Shown here: piece by piece, positions 1 through 12,088 of the stretch
Position numbering within the stretch: the stretch's first letter is position 1
How the letters are laid out: each line of letters begins with the position of its first letter
NCBI GenBank assembly: GCA_027924585.1
Contig: BSBM01000361.1
Span: 64,261,501-64,325,500 of the forward strand
Length of the DNA: 64,000 nt
Reading direction: 5' to 3'
From: Larix kaempferi
Lineage: Eukaryota; Streptophyta; Pinopsida; Pinales; Pinaceae
Position numbers and translations under genes: made by a program
The notes under the pieces: model-generated
What the model saw: only the letters and a program-made list of their open reading frames with translations
What the model was told of the DNA's origin: nothing
The model's database searches: none

Positions 1-310
1 TTGGTCTCTGGGCTGGATCAACTGTCTAGTGTGATAAGACTTATTCAAAGATGCTATCTCACCGGACACTCCTACTATCACGACGTTATATTCGTAAATC
101 TCACTGAACACTTCACCCATCTCCACCTAACTCTTCCCTACTTCCACCCACCACAATTCTGTACTCTTATATATATATATAGAATGGGATACAGTGTGTA
201 TATCAGTGTGTATATCATATATGTACAGTGGTGACAGTTTCTTGCACTTCTCTTCTTGTCTGAATATTCTCATTGTTGTTCACTTTGCACATATCAATTG
301 GTATTAGAGC
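1..310 (+). mobile_element. decayed Ty1/copia-like LTR end with tRNA-Met-like primer-binding site
   Basis: The stretch has the layout of the 3' part of a copia LTR: a TA-rich TATA-like block at about 168-182, then a pyrimidine-rich run, then an end in ...ATATCA. Positions 299-310 read TGGTATTAGAGC, one base from the plant initiator-Met primer-binding site TGGTATCAGAGC. The left end of this LTR lies outside the window. No intact gag follows, so the element is dead. The call rests mainly on the PBS match and its position after a CA-ending sequence; a chance match is possible. Confidence 0.45.
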
Positions 311-2260
311 CTTTGACCAAGTCTCTTTGAATTTTGATGTTGGTCCTTCATTTGGTTGAATAGCCCACTTAGTATCAAGTCTTACCTGCTCTCTTGTTCA
401 TTTCAAGGTTTTCATCTCCGCCCAAAGATTCCATTTTGCTGCATATCAAGTTTTGGGTTTTGCATTGAAGGGTTCTCCTGTCTTATTCCCTCGCCCATAT
501 CTCTCCTACAGCAAAGAGCAGCAATTTCTGCCTTGCCTTCTTGAAAACCTGGGTTTTCTGTTTGGGGTCATCTCCTTTCTACCCCTCATTGTGGATTTTC
601 TTCGATTTGACTTCGGATTTCTATAGTCTTGGTCACCTCCTATACAAGGTTTTAATTTGAGCTCCTTTTCTAGGGTTCTCTTAGGGTTGTTTTATAACTT
701 CATCCAACTTTCCCGCAACCATTTTTTGGCAATTTTTGAGTAATTCACAACCAATAGTGCTTTCCTCAGTGTTGTAGGTAGCTAATGCATTGTACCTTCT
801 TTATCTCTTGAACTTTTTTATCAAAATTTTGCAATTTTTCTTTGTTGTTTTGGAAATTTTCAGGTTATTGTGGTACCATTGTTGCAATTTGTAGTGTACC
901 ACTGATTTTTTTCATAAATTTATGGTTCATGCTGCACAACCCTAAATTTTTGCTTCAGGCCAATGAACTCGCTTATGGCTTCTAAAGGTGAATCCTTGCA
1001 AGAGTATAAACCTCGTCTAGCTCTTGTCGATCAATGAAAAGAGTAGAAATGACAACAACACAAATTTGTGGCCAAACAATTTGTAAAGGCAACCACTTGC
1101 AGAGTAGGGTTAGTTTCCTAGTGAATTTCATGCAAACATTGTGCAGGACATGATGGCCATGTTCAAATGGTTATCAGGACAACTACATGTTTACAATCAA
1201 GAGTTTTTAATCCTGACATTTTCTGCCTCCTCTATTACAATCAAGAGTTTTTAATCCTCACATTTTCTGCCTCCTCTATTACAATCAAGAGTTTTAAATC
1301 CTGACATTTTCTGCCTCCTCTATTACACTCATGTCCATTCCCCTTGCACTTGTCCATGCTTAGCATCATTCTTTGACAATCTCAACTGCAATCCATTTCT
1401 ATGCCTCAAATTAATATGAAGGTACTTCATATTAGTTTCTCATGTTTTCCAAATAGTTGAGACGCTTCACACTATTACAACTCCATTGCATGACAAGCTT
1501 ATGATATTGGAGATTCCTCTAGGATTTGTCTCCACACTATCCTCTTTGACCCTCTTTCCTTCAATGGGTATTTCATCTTTTGTTCACTACCACAACAATT
1601 TTCTAGATAGTCCACCGAAATCTCGAACTTAAGTAGGCACTTAAGTAGGTAGGAGGACTTCCTCCACCAAGTTCTCATCTTGCTTTGGACAAAAGCTCAC
1701 TCAATTCTTTGCCTCCACATGCATTAACTATAGAGTAGGTTGATATTCTTTCCTTAGAATACACATATTTGTGTAGTTCCACTTCCTCAATATTATGTCT
1801 CACATCATAAGGAAGCAATATATTGTGCACCGATGCTTCTACTCCTTGCTAGTTCTATTCTTCAATAGGGAGGATGACCAATGATTTTCTTCCTTGAGCC
1901 TCTTCCATTTGATAGAGCATTATGTAGTTGGATTAAGCACTCCATTTTTAGTAGGCACACGAGTCCATACCAAAACCCTAATGACGCAATGCTGAAGGAC
2001 TATTTCATTTTTCATTGAAAATGGTGTATCAACAACCAAAATTGAGGACAATTTTCTTAAAGTAGGGTAGAAATGATGAGACTTGGTCATAGTCGACTTC
2101 GTCAAAGATGTATTAGATTTGTATTTTATATTTGTACATCTCACCTAAATCTTCATAAGCGACATATTCAAAGATGATATCTCAGTTACCACCATATTTT
2201 AGATTTTTAACTCGTATTCTAGGATATTATTGTAAATCTCAACTAACATTACTAACCACC
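311..2260. other. decayed repeat DNA downstream of the PBS, no intact gene
   Basis: No reading frame here gives a recognisable protein; short open stretches are interrupted in every frame. Around 2150-2260 a sequence resembles 38-125 (shared TATTCAAAGATG, TATCTCA and TAAATCTCA blocks), so it may be a worn second LTR copy of the element starting at the window edge. That pairing is weak and was judged by eye. Confidence 0.35.
1193..1324. repeat. tandem repeat, 3 x 44 bp
   Basis: Three head-to-tail 44-bp units occupy 1193-1236, 1237-1280 and 1281-1324, each starting ACAATCAAGAG and ending CTCCTCTATT. Only two or three bases differ between them, so the expansion is recent compared with the worn DNA around it. 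There is no sign that it is coding. Confidence 0.95.
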
Positions 2261-5139
2261 CATAGTTGAAAACAATGCTAGTTCATTTGAGTACTCTTGA
2301 GTCAAACTTTATTTGGTCTTTGGTCTTGTCATTGAGTCGAGCTAACTTTGCCCCTAGTTTGATTCTTTGTCTGCAAGTCAAGTTTGCTAGTAGTGAGTCA
2401 GATCCACATGTAACTCGCAGGTTATTTACTGCTTGACAAGTCCAACTTGCAGGTAAATGCAAAAATTAGCCGATGTAAATTATAAATGCCAAAAAGGAAA
2501 AGAAAGACGTTTATTTTGAACAATTTTTGCTGTCAAGTTTGAGCTAAATTCATACACTCTAGCCTCACCAAGTTGTTTGTTGATTCGAGTGTTTTAACAT
2601 TGCTACCACCATATTTAATATCTGCGAATCTCATCTAACACTCCACTACCTTCACCTAATGTATGTTACACAAGTTTTTGGAACATGTGAATGTTCAAAA
2701 CATAGGTATGGGTATCTGACACATCTAGAAGTTTCACTCAAATGTATAGGAAACAAGAAGTTGGGAGTGTCAATAATATATATTGAAAAAATATAAAATA
2801 TATATTTAAAATACAAAAAATAGGGAAAAATGGGAGTTGTGCCCATCAAGGAGATCACTAATGCTCTTTAAAACATGGGTGTATAAGTGTCCTTTTTAGT
2901 TTTTTCCTTTATAATAATTTCTAAATATGTTTTATTATAAATGTGTTCGAATTTTGACTAGATTGACAAGGAAAGGCTTGATTAACCAAGTACTCCACTA
3001 CCTTAGACTTTGAAAACCTAAATTGACATAGGGCCATTGGCGACGAATCAAAATGAAAAAAATGAATAACAAAGATAGTCAATAGACTTAAGAGTGACAA
3101 CCTTTAAAACATAGGTCTTCATACACCTATGGAAAACATGACAACAACCATTAAACTTACAAATCAATGATTTGACTAAGACTAAATGAGTGGAAACCAC
3201 ACAAATACATTGATTCATAATGGAGCATCCTTCATATTGGTAGTTTGTGGGATCGACGAGATTGATGTGGCATTGTAAGTGAGCAAAAGCCTCACCAAAA
3301 TAGAGGTAATTTGGGCCCTATGCATTTGGGAATGCATAGAACATCATGGGAACGACATTGGAAGTGTTGTGCCTTTCATTGCAAAGCTCCGAAAATTACT
3401 CCCCATGCTTTTGGAATGTTTTCTACAAGTTCCAAAGATCTTGGAACTTAGAAAATAATGGCAATGGGTTTCCCAACTCTGGGGAGTGGTCCCAGCAACC
3501 AACTAAGCACCTAAGGTTAGGTTACGGTTTGAAGTAGAAAATTAAAAAAATCTTTATAATTTAATGCAAAAATAAATTTCTAAACTAATATTCAAAGCAT
3601 AATAGTAAAACTGTAACAAAGCAAGATAAAATTAAAGCATAATTTTCATCTCTTTCAACTTTAACACTCCCAAAGAGGTCCCTATGTTAGAGTTGAAACA
3701 TATAGTAACAATAACATGTAAAGAACAACAACAATTAGATAAAGTTATAGCACTAGTGATAGATCTAATTCAAAATCCAAAAGAACAAGTCTAACAACTT
3801 ACTTTATGAGATAGGACCTTCCTTTGTACTAAAAAAACTAACTTTCAGAACCGACTGTGCCTCTCTGAGGCAAGTCAATCAATTGGAACAATTTGACCCT
3901 TACTTGAGGGTTAGTACATACATGAGAGAGAGAGATGGAAGAGGTTGTAGGATAACCAGGACAATCAAATAGAGAAGGACATAAGGGCAGCCTCAAACAC
4001 AGTCCAAAGTGGTAGACATTAAACAAAGCAATGGTTGTCACTTACAATCAAATCACAGTAGTATCCCAGTCAATCACCCAACAAAAAATATCAGACCTCA
4101 AATCTCAGTAGATCTGACCCAAACAAGTTTCAACTGGTAGAGACTTCCACAGGTGACCACAGAGGTAGCCCTAAATAAGTAGATTTGACCCAAACAAGGC
4201 AGTGACCTTCACATGCAGCCCACAAACAATCCACACAGGTTGGCGACTTCCATAAGAGACAACACGCTATCCACAAAACAGTCCACAGAGGTTGCGGCCT
4301 CCTCAAACATCATCAAGCAGCCCTAAATCAGGCTGAAACAGGTCACGACAGCCAAAGACAATTTACGGCCTCCTCTTAAGACAGTCCATGGTTGAGTAAA
4401 TAAGCAACCCAAGGGCTGTGACCTTCTCAACAGTTCCACAAATGGGCTACGACCTGCTCAAATCAAATCCACAGGGCAACAAGCAATTCACTAGGGCAAA
4501 TGGGGTGGCAGATTAGTCCACACAACAAGGGCACAGATCAGTCCTCAAGGGTAGGTGGTCTATCAAAACAATCCATAGAGCAGCAAGATCAGAGCACAAG
4601 GCATGCGGCCTCACCAAAATAGTCTATAGGACAACAAACTCACTCACAAGGGCAGAGACCCTATCCCAACGGAGGTCATGGATAACATGTCAACTCATAA
4701 ATGGGCAACGAAATCCTAGCAGCAGTCACAGTCTAGAGCATCAAGATTTTATAGGTGTACAGTACAAGAATCAAACCCTAGCAGCAACAACACTCCCCTT
4801 AATGTCAACTAGAATTGGAGTGCCATAAACCCTAGAGTAGTACTAAGAAAAAATAAGAGCTGAGATATATGTTATTAATGATGTATAAATGAAGAAATTA
4901 GGCTAGTATTTATAACCCCTTAGAGGCTTCTAGAAAGGGTTCCCTATTTCTTCATTGAGTTAGGGTTTCCAACAAATAGGTTAAGACACCATACATTAAG
5001 GAGGCTCACCACTTATAAAATATAATTAAAGTTAAGACATCATAACAAAGGGGTTTAGTTACCACATTAAAAGGGGACGCTAGCACATAAGACCCACAAG
5101 TAAAGGTCAACACAAAACAAGGTTGTCATAAGACTAAAC
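2261..5139. other. intergenic repeat-derived DNA, no gene seen
   Basis: No supported gene. Between about 4120 and 4720 short phrases recur with variation (CAGTCCACAG, GGCCTCCTCAAA, GGGCAACAA), giving an ill-defined degenerate repeat. On the minus strand a TATAAATA box (plus 4907-4914) and, lower down, a purine run AAGGGGAG followed by TGTTG (plus about 4786-4800) would fit a retroelement edge. No partner LTR or target duplication was found, so no element is called. Confidence 0.4.
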
Positions 5140-5309
5140 CCCATGGATCAAGGGTGGGTAAACACCCCTTCAAACCACAAGACCAAAGTTGTACCCACAA
5201 GGTGGGAAGGCAACCCTTCTAACCACAAGACAAGGTGGTAAACCTTCTAACCACAAGACCAAAAACAACAAGGTAGGAAGACCAAGGGTATACAACCAAG
5301 GTGGGGAAA
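5140..5309. repeat. degenerate short repeat rich in ACCACAAGAC and AAGGTGGG
   Basis: Variants of the phrases CCACAAGAC, AAGGTGGGAA and CCTTCTAACC recur irregularly every 20-40 bases. An open frame across part of it has repeat-like composition and is not taken as a gene. Element A inserted at its right edge, at CAACC. Confidence 0.6.
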
Positions 5310-5314
5310 CAACC
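5310..5314. repeat. target-site duplication CAACC, left copy (element A)
   Basis: The five bases just before the TGTTACC end are CAACC. The same five follow the right end at 23348-23352. This is the 5-bp duplication expected from a gypsy integrase. Confidence 0.9.
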
Positions 5315-6694
5315 TGTTACCAACTTATTTGTATCATAGTTGGATTATCTGAAGAGCTGCCATATTACAAACATGATAAGTGTCTGTGTTCCAGTGTATT
5401 AGATGATCCATTTTTTGTGCCTAGCCAGTTTGTTGTTTGTCTTGAAATAACCATGCCCCACGGGGTTTTTATAATAAAGTGTACTAGTAGGATTTGAGTG
5501 ACTCGGTCACCCATGACTGGTTTATCAACTAAGGTATTCCAGGGAGTTTTTTTACCTTGATCAATTATACTTTGTCTTCAGCCAAGATATAATTGACAAG
5601 GTTTTCTCCTGCTTCCTCCAAAGCCGAAATGCCCAATTTTGAAATTCTGGCCATGGGGCGTTATTAGAGTCCAATTGATGTATATAAGCCTACTAAAAAC
5701 TATGAGTCGAGTCAGTGGTCATTTCCAAGGTTTGAAGTGGTTTTTAGACGTCCCCCAAAATTTTTTTACTGAACGCGTTGGATAGTTAATTATTTTATTT
5801 TTTAATAATTAATTTTTCCATAGTTTAATGGAAAAATTCAATTTGTAATATGTCAGTCATCCAGGGTTGTTTTTCAGTGATTGGAGGCTCAATTCCTAAG
5901 CCAAAAATCACACTTAGACCCCGGACACCTTTATCCTAAGTTTCGGATCGTCATTTGGCCACTTAAATAGTAAATCCTCAAAAAATCAATAAAAGAGGAT
6001 TATTAATTAATTAAATAAAAAAATTAATAATTGGAGATAATCCAATTCTCTCAGATTTAATCCAAATGGATTAAAATAAAAGGCTAAATGACATGGCACC
6101 AAGCATTAATTATCATTCCAGTCATCTCCAAGTGGACCCGTGCAACTATCCAGTCAACATTAGTTCATCTCCTCCAAAAGAATTCGCCTACCTCAAGTGG
6201 AAATTCGATTTTGTGATTTGGAGAGGTTATTAAATGTGAATTGAGTTAAGTGTTTGTTGCATTGAATGGGAGTGGGGGCGCCTTGCCTAGGTGGAGGCCA
6301 CCTCCCACTCTCAACCACCAAGTTCTCAATCAAGTGCGAGTTCAACTCCAAGCATATCTACCTCATCCACATGTGTTCTCTCCTCCCTCACGTCAATCTA
6401 GGGTTGGAGCTCGGGTTTGCTATGTGGCATTCAATATATGGTTTGGTTGTTGGTCCATTGGGTGGAATGGGGCGCGCCTTGCCAAGGTGGAGGCCACCTC
6501 CCCATTCACCTTAACTTCAACTGAAGTTACAATCAATCAGCTGATGATCAACTCGCACTCCATCATCCACATGTCACCTATTATTGGAGTTCGACTTCAC
6601 CACTGGAGTTTTGACTGGAATTTCGAATTTGTGAATGGTGCCATTGGCTCTCCTTCATGGCAATTCGAATTAGGGTTTTGGTCTTTTGTTTTGT

Positions 6695-6702
6695 TATTTA
6701 AG
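6695..6702 (+). promoter_or_regulatory. predicted TATA box of element A 5' LTR
   Basis: TATTTAAG stands about 1.38 kb into the LTR and is repeated at 20484-20491 in the 3' LTR. Related LTRs B and C have TATAAAG and TATAAATAAGG at similar depth (about 1.28 and 1.12 kb). A conserved place in four LTR copies supports a promoter role; the start site itself is not known. Confidence 0.5.
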
Positions 6703-7369
6703 AGAGTTATTTTCCTCTCTTCTCATGAAAAATTGGGCATAGAAACTCTGGTGAAATTGTAAGCATTTTTTGTTAATAAAATATTTTCGACTTTGGAGGT
6801 CACTTGCATTGGCTCTTGGCATTGTGTCTTCATTCTATTATGAAGTAATATCTCTTTCACCCTACTCTTTGATTTCAATTTTGATTATTGTATGCTTATT
6901 GAAGACTAACAATCTAGTACTTAAGCTTCTAATCAAATTGTTATTGAGTGTTTGTGTCTTAAGGGGTTGCATCTAGTAGAGGATTTTGGCATCTAATACC
7001 TTCACTATGCAGGAACTCTATTGTTGATGGTCTTTTGTTTGCAGGGGTTCAAGCAATTTCGATCTTTCTTGCCTCATCTATCAAGCTATCAAAAAACATT
7101 TTTCTTGGTTACTTGGTTACTTGGTTGCATTGGCTACTAGTTTGAGTAGTGGATCTTCAAGATTATCATTCCCATACTCTTCTTTGCCTTCTTTCTGTTA
7201 AGTTTTGGCTTGAGATAGTATCTTGGGATTTCATCCCAAGGGCCACATTATTTTGTGGCTACTTCTCTATCCCCACTAGCATCCTTGCGGACAGCCAGCT
7301 AGCTAGAAGGTTTTCGGGACTAGTATTCTAGTGGTTGCCTTGTTCCAAGGTTTGACCCTACCATTGTTT

Positions 7370-7660
7370 GCTTCTTGGATTTTTGACTTGCTTTGGCCTT
7401 TCGTCCTCTTGATTTTTGTTTCTTCATCCTCTTGATTTTTGCTTCCTTGTAGTTTCGTCCTCCTCCCCTTCTTGGTCAATTCGGCCTCCTCCCTCTTTGT
7501 AGCTTCGTCCTCTTCTACTTGCTGCTGTCCTCTTGTACTTGCTGCTGCTGTCCTCTTCCTCTCCTCATTTTGCTGCTGTCTTATACATCTTCTTCTTGTC
7601 CAAACTTCTCTTCTTCTCCCCCTTCTTCTACCCATTCTTCAAAGCCCTTGTTTTAGTTAG
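7370..7660 (+). other. long pyrimidine tract in the LTR leader
   Basis: Almost 300 bases of the plus strand are T/C-rich with recurring CTTCGTCCTC and TTGCTGCTG phrases. Open frames on either strand here give low-complexity proteins (Leu/Ser or Arg/Glu/Lys) and are not taken as genes. Counterparts lie at about 21160-21450, 37790-38140 (reverse) and 53215-53750. Confidence 0.7.
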
Positions 7661-8435
7661 TATAACTTAGATTGCATTACCATTCTTAGCTAGTTTTAGT
7701 TGCATTTCAATTTCTCATTTAGATCTCATTTCAAAAGTTAAAACTTTTATTAAAAAGTGATTGTGCATATAGATTAGTGGTTAGTTTGCATCTAGTTTCC
7801 ATTATTGCTTCTAGATCTTAAGTTTTTGCACTTGAGTCTCACTTAGTTTCATTTTTTGCAAGCTTAGATCTAGTTAGTTTCAAGTTTGTTTTGATTTTGC
7901 ACTAATGCCAATGGGTGCATGAGTGTTGGACTTTTTTGTTGTAGGTGTTGAGAAGAGAACAAATCATCAAAGAGAATCAAGAAGAAACTTGAACCAAAAC
8001 CATTTGGAGATTACCCAAAGAAGAGGAAGAACTCATCAAGAAGAGCAAAAAACCATAAGGAAGATCCAAAACCAATGAAGATGACTTTAACCAAGAAGAT
8101 TTAAAACTTCTCATTCTCCTTTTGTAAAAGAAGTCATAAGACTTCTTGTTTCAAGTTCTTTTTACTTTCAGTTTCTCTCATTGGTTGAAATTCCTCAAAA
8201 GTTGTAATCATTAATAAAATATCATTTTGAGTGGGGTTTTTAAGTCCCTACTCCCAACTTCCCCCATTTGGGGAAGTTTGTTGTTTGTTGTTTGCTTACT
8301 TTTTCCGCACTTAGCTTAGTTTTACTTTCAGTTGGTTTACTTCACATATTGCAAGTACATCACATATTTATATTGCTAAATCAATCAACTTGCTTGCATT
8401 TTTATTGCTTTGCATTTGCATTTAGTTCAGATAAG

Positions 8436-8583
8436 TCTCTTGAACTTGTCGCAAGACGAGTCAATAGCACTCTCTATTGGAGAACATACTTGTATTGTTG
8501 CATCCTGCATTGCATGTAGATTAATTAAGACTCTTGAACTTTATCATAAGACGAAGTCAAGACCACTCTCTGTCGGAGAGGTC
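8436..8583 (+). other. duplicated two-hairpin RNA cassette, element A 5' LTR
   Basis: There are two copies, 8436-8484 and 8529-8583. Each can fold as hairpin 1 (outer arms TCTTGA and TCAAGA, inner arms such as CTTGTC and GACGAG around a 4-base loop) followed by hairpin 2 (CTCTC, a 5-base loop, GAGAG). In the second copy hairpin 2 extends with GAC/GTC pairs beyond a 2-base CA bulge. Copy 1 here has decayed slightly (TCAATA, GGAGAA) compared with the 3' LTR. The cassette lies downstream of the TATA box, so it would be in the leader RNA. No known family is recognised. Confidence 0.7.
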
Positions 8584-10383
8584 TCATTGTGCTCTTAATA
8601 AAATACTTCAAACTCACACCCCCTTTTAAAATTTATTTTGTTGCTTTCCACCACCAAGTATGTTCTACCGACTCTAAAAAGTTGGATTTATTACTCAGAA
8701 CGGTGACTGGATTTGATTAATCTCACAAGTGATAACCATAATAAAATCTTCACCCCCATAACCAACGAATCGACGTTGTTGCGATAAATACTCAGGTAGT
8801 GGGCAAATTCTTGCTGGTGACGCCGGAATCAACCGTTGTCATAGAGTTCTAGCTTGTTGGTTAAGTTCCTTGGACACCTAGCCAAGAATACTGGACGGTC
8901 CGTCAGGTCATCGAGAGGAGCCACTGAAAATATTTCTTCCCAGTTGGATTCAATACCTTGCTTTCTTAGCCTTAATAATCAAGATCACGAAAACACTCAA
9001 AATCAACCAAGATAACTTGCAAAACAATCCAACAAACATTATCTTGAGACTTGTATTGCCAGCATCCCTCAACACTTCACACATTTGACTCCATTTGGCA
9101 CTGGTCTTTTTAAAGTTTCATATATTAACTTAATCTGGGCCATTTGTCCATTGGAATTTGTCTAAGTTATTTATCTGTGGATGCTATCTTATTTCACAAG
9201 TCTTCATTGTATTGTTTATCTCTAAATCTTGTATCTTGTGATTGCAACGTGGATTGCTTTTTATCTTGTGTTTATCTCACTTTTATAAACTGTGATCTCA
9301 TTATAAAACTCCTAAAAAACACCCATCCGCATCCGCAACACCTTAAAACATTTAAAAACATAGAGCCATAGACAACTCTTTGTAGAGACTACCCCCCTTG
9401 GCTTCGTTAGGAGTTTGCCTAAACGGAGGAGCTAAGATTCAGGTGACAGTACCTGGCTCATTGCTTTTCCCCAAGGCCACACCTCTCCCACTTGTAGTGA
9501 GGAGACTGTTATCTCTAGGGTTGTTCCTTCTACTTATGATTTGTTTTGATTGTTTTTTAATTTTACTTTGTTCATATTTTACATTTGCTTTTTCACTATT
9601 AGGTTTCCTGAGTTACCTAAAATCATCAAAGTTTTTATTCATCAATTACGAGCCCATGCATGTGTAAAAAGGTATGTGTTACAGGATGCAATCTTACAGA
9701 CTGGTGGCATTTTTCTAAACTGGCAGCATTTTGTGAGCCTGCAGCATATTGATTTCTTTTTATGTCAAAATGGGCACATGACATTTTATTAAGTGGTTTA
9801 TGATTTATTTCATGGAATGTGAGATTATGTTATAAGAATTCAATATCCTATATGGTTTTTACATCCCTGACCATGAAATAATGAATCATATGGTATGGTG
9901 GCAATTATGAAGGAATACAGGTGTTGTCATGTCAAGGTCAGAACCGTTCATATAATGAGTAAGTGTGGTCATCATAACAAGAATAGCCCAATGCACATGT
10001 TCCATCAAAATGTTTTTCATTATTTTGCTGAAGAAGGATATTCGCAGAATGGCTGGGTTCATTGTTCATTGCCATCTGATCATGAGCAGGGTTAGGTAAA
10101 GGTTCTGAAAATTTCGGGTTTATGTTTGAACCCTAGCGCTTGCAAATTTAGAAATCAAATATATTTGTGCTTCCTTGCATAGCAGAGCACGCAGCTTCAA
10201 CATTGCCATTCTTAAAGCACACCGCCGCATGACAAATGCCCTGTTCAGAACAGTGTTGCGTGAAGATTTTGCTGAGTTGAATGTTTAACAGGGTTATGTG
10301 CAGCAGAATATTAATGTTTTTAGCCGAAATATAGAAGCATTATTGGCTCATACGACTCAGTTGAAGTCAATTTAGGGTTTATA

Positions 10384-11919
10384 ATGTCAAAGGTAACTGA
10401 AATCGAAGAGGATTCAGAGAGGGTCGCGAAGAAAAAGCAGGGAGGTTTCATTTGTAGATTGGAACCAAATAATACAGATTGGATTAAACAGTTCCCAAGG
10501 ATTGCAAAGTTGATACAGAGGTCGGGATGGTTCAGTTTTTGTGATAAATTGCAGGGATACCATTCACAATTGACAATGGCTTTTATTGAAAATTATGATA
10601 ATGACAGGGTTCAGCTACAAACCTTAACCGTGAGAGTCAATGAAGATTCTATTGCTGAAGCTATCAGTGTTCCTGCAGAAGGTGAAAAATGGTTTAAACA
10701 AAAGGATTTCAAAGAAGATTTCAGCGAATTTTTGATCCTGGGAAGTGAAAAGCTTGACTGGAAAAATGGAGTTCATGTTAGCAAAATGAAGCCAGAATGG
10801 AGAGTGCCATTGGAGGTAATTCAGAATTATATTACTTGTGATGGAAGGTATGATAGGGTTTTAAAGTGCCATTTGAAACTTCTAATGCATATTCATGGTA
10901 GTACACAGTTGAATCTTCCATTTTACTTGTTAAAGAGTCTCCAAAAAATGGTTGCCAAGATTCAAGGTCATCCAGCACATACAGCTCGCTCGGTTTATCA
11001 CCAGGGGCTAATTAAATTGTTGATTCTAACTCAGCTGCAAAAAGAAGAAAGAACATGGGGTTCCCTGCTGACAGAGTTAGGGTTTAGTGATAATCCTAAA
11101 GAGAAAGGCAAGAAGATGATCGAGGATGCTAACCAGCAGACAACGAACCCTACAGAAATAGTTCAAAAGGGTAAAAATAGAGGAAATGATGCTGTACAGT
11201 GTAATTTGAGCCCTGAAACACCCTGCACACAAGAAAATCCAGAAAAGCTTAGTGATATGATTAAAAGCATTGCTTCAAAAAAGAAGAGTTGTAAACAGTT
11301 ATTCAGGGAAGGCAGACCAAGAACCAGACTCAGTGAGAAAATGCAGATGGAAGAAAGAACAATTATGGAAGATGATAAGGAAGTTGTAGTTATTGAAGAT
11401 GCTGCAAGCGAAGGACTAGTACACACAGCAGAGGACAAGTATGATGAGGATATGGAACAGTTTATAGACATGCAAGGTGTAGCAGGTTCCACACCAGAAA
11501 TGTTTTGTACAAATAAACAAAGTAATTTTGAAGAAGGTTCAGTATCAAGAAATCTGACTGAAGAAAGAGGTTGCATGAGAGATGAGGATTTGGATATTTC
11601 CTCAGAACTTGGTCAATGTAAAAGATCTCTTCAAACTTATAAAGAACAAACAATATCCCTGCAGGACATTAATGAGAAATTAATGGTGGCAAACAAAAGA
11701 TTACGAGAAGACATGGAAAATAAGGAAGCAGAGTTCCAAAAATTACTGAAGATTTCTAAGCATATCCTCAAGGAGAAGCGAGGCATCCAAAGACAGCTGG
11801 AGCAGCTCAAAGCCCAGAACAAGGAAAGTGATAAAGATGTTGAATTGGCGAGGCTTCAAAAGCGTTCACAGGTGCTTAGTGACTTAGCTGCCTTAGTTGA
11901 GGCTTCTAGAAGCCTTTAG
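10384..11919 (+). CDS. 511-aa protein of unknown function inside the inserted element
   Basis: This is the longest uninterrupted ORF in the left half of the window. Residues 1-230 look globular, with Trp-rich segments (TDWIKQFPRI, SGWFSF) and a stretch at about 78-104 (LTVRVNEDSI, VPAEGEKWF) that recalls the N-terminal pattern of the loosely defined plant transposon-associated proteins. Residues about 230-400 are polar and acidic. Residues about 408-511 form a long charged coiled coil with heptad Leu/Ile. No RT, integrase, DDE triad or zinc knuckle is visible, so it is not an obvious polymerase or transposase. The ATG at 10384 follows an in-frame stop region. It is the only ORF between TG and CA, and so lies upstream of the predicted TATA box at 12080. 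Its openness suggests recent insertion or selection. Function is unknown. Confidence 0.7.
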   Translation: MSKVTEIEEDSERVAKKKQGGFICRLEPNNTDWIKQFPRIAKLIQRSGWFSFCDKLQGYHSQLTMAFIENYDNDRVQLQTLTVRVNEDSIAEAISVPAEGEKWFKQKDFKEDFSEFLILGSEKLDWKNGVHVSKMKPEWRVPLEVIQNYITCDGRYDRVLKCHLKLLMHIHGSTQLNLPFYLLKSLQKMVAKIQGHPAHTARSVYHQGLIKLLILTQLQKEERTWGSLLTELGFSDNPKEKGKKMIEDANQQTTNPTEIVQKGKNRGNDAVQCNLSPETPCTQENPEKLSDMIKSIASKKKSCKQLFREGRPRTRLSEKMQMEERTIMEDDKEVVVIEDAASEGLVHTAEDKYDEDMEQFIDMQGVAGSTPEMFCTNKQSNFEEGSVSRNLTEERGCMRDEDLDISSELGQCKRSLQTYKEQTISLQDINEKLMVANKRLREDMENKEAEFQKLLKISKHILKEKRGIQRQLEQLKAQNKESDKDVELARLQKRSQVLSDLAALVEASRSL

Positions 11920-12079
11920 GTGTTTAAAAGTTAGTTGATTTTGAACTTATGTTGTTATATTTGACATCTGTATGACACTTGTATCCTAAAATTTTGTAAA
12001 GGATTAACTTCCCACTTTTGAAGGAAGCTCGATCCAGAAATTTAGGATCTATGGTTAATTGCTAGATAGAGGATTTTTG

Positions 12080-12088
12080 TATAAAAAG
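12080..12088 (+). promoter_or_regulatory. predicted TATA box of the inserted LTR-like element
   Basis: TATAAAAAG lies 161 bases after the ORF stop and about 640 bases before the CA end. If the insert is a solo LTR this would set U3 (holding the ORF) at 9507-12.1 kb and R/U5 after it. It is supported only by motif and position. Confidence 0.4.

Noticed and set aside
6250-6762. A 170-codon frame in the 5' LTR
   Set aside because: The matching stretch in the 3' LTR (about 20040-20551) is broken by small changes, so it is not under coding constraint.
8436-8583. Hammerhead ribozyme (retrozyme-like) in the LTR leader
   Set aside because: The paired elements are conserved, but the CUGAUGA and GAAA core of a hammerhead is absent.
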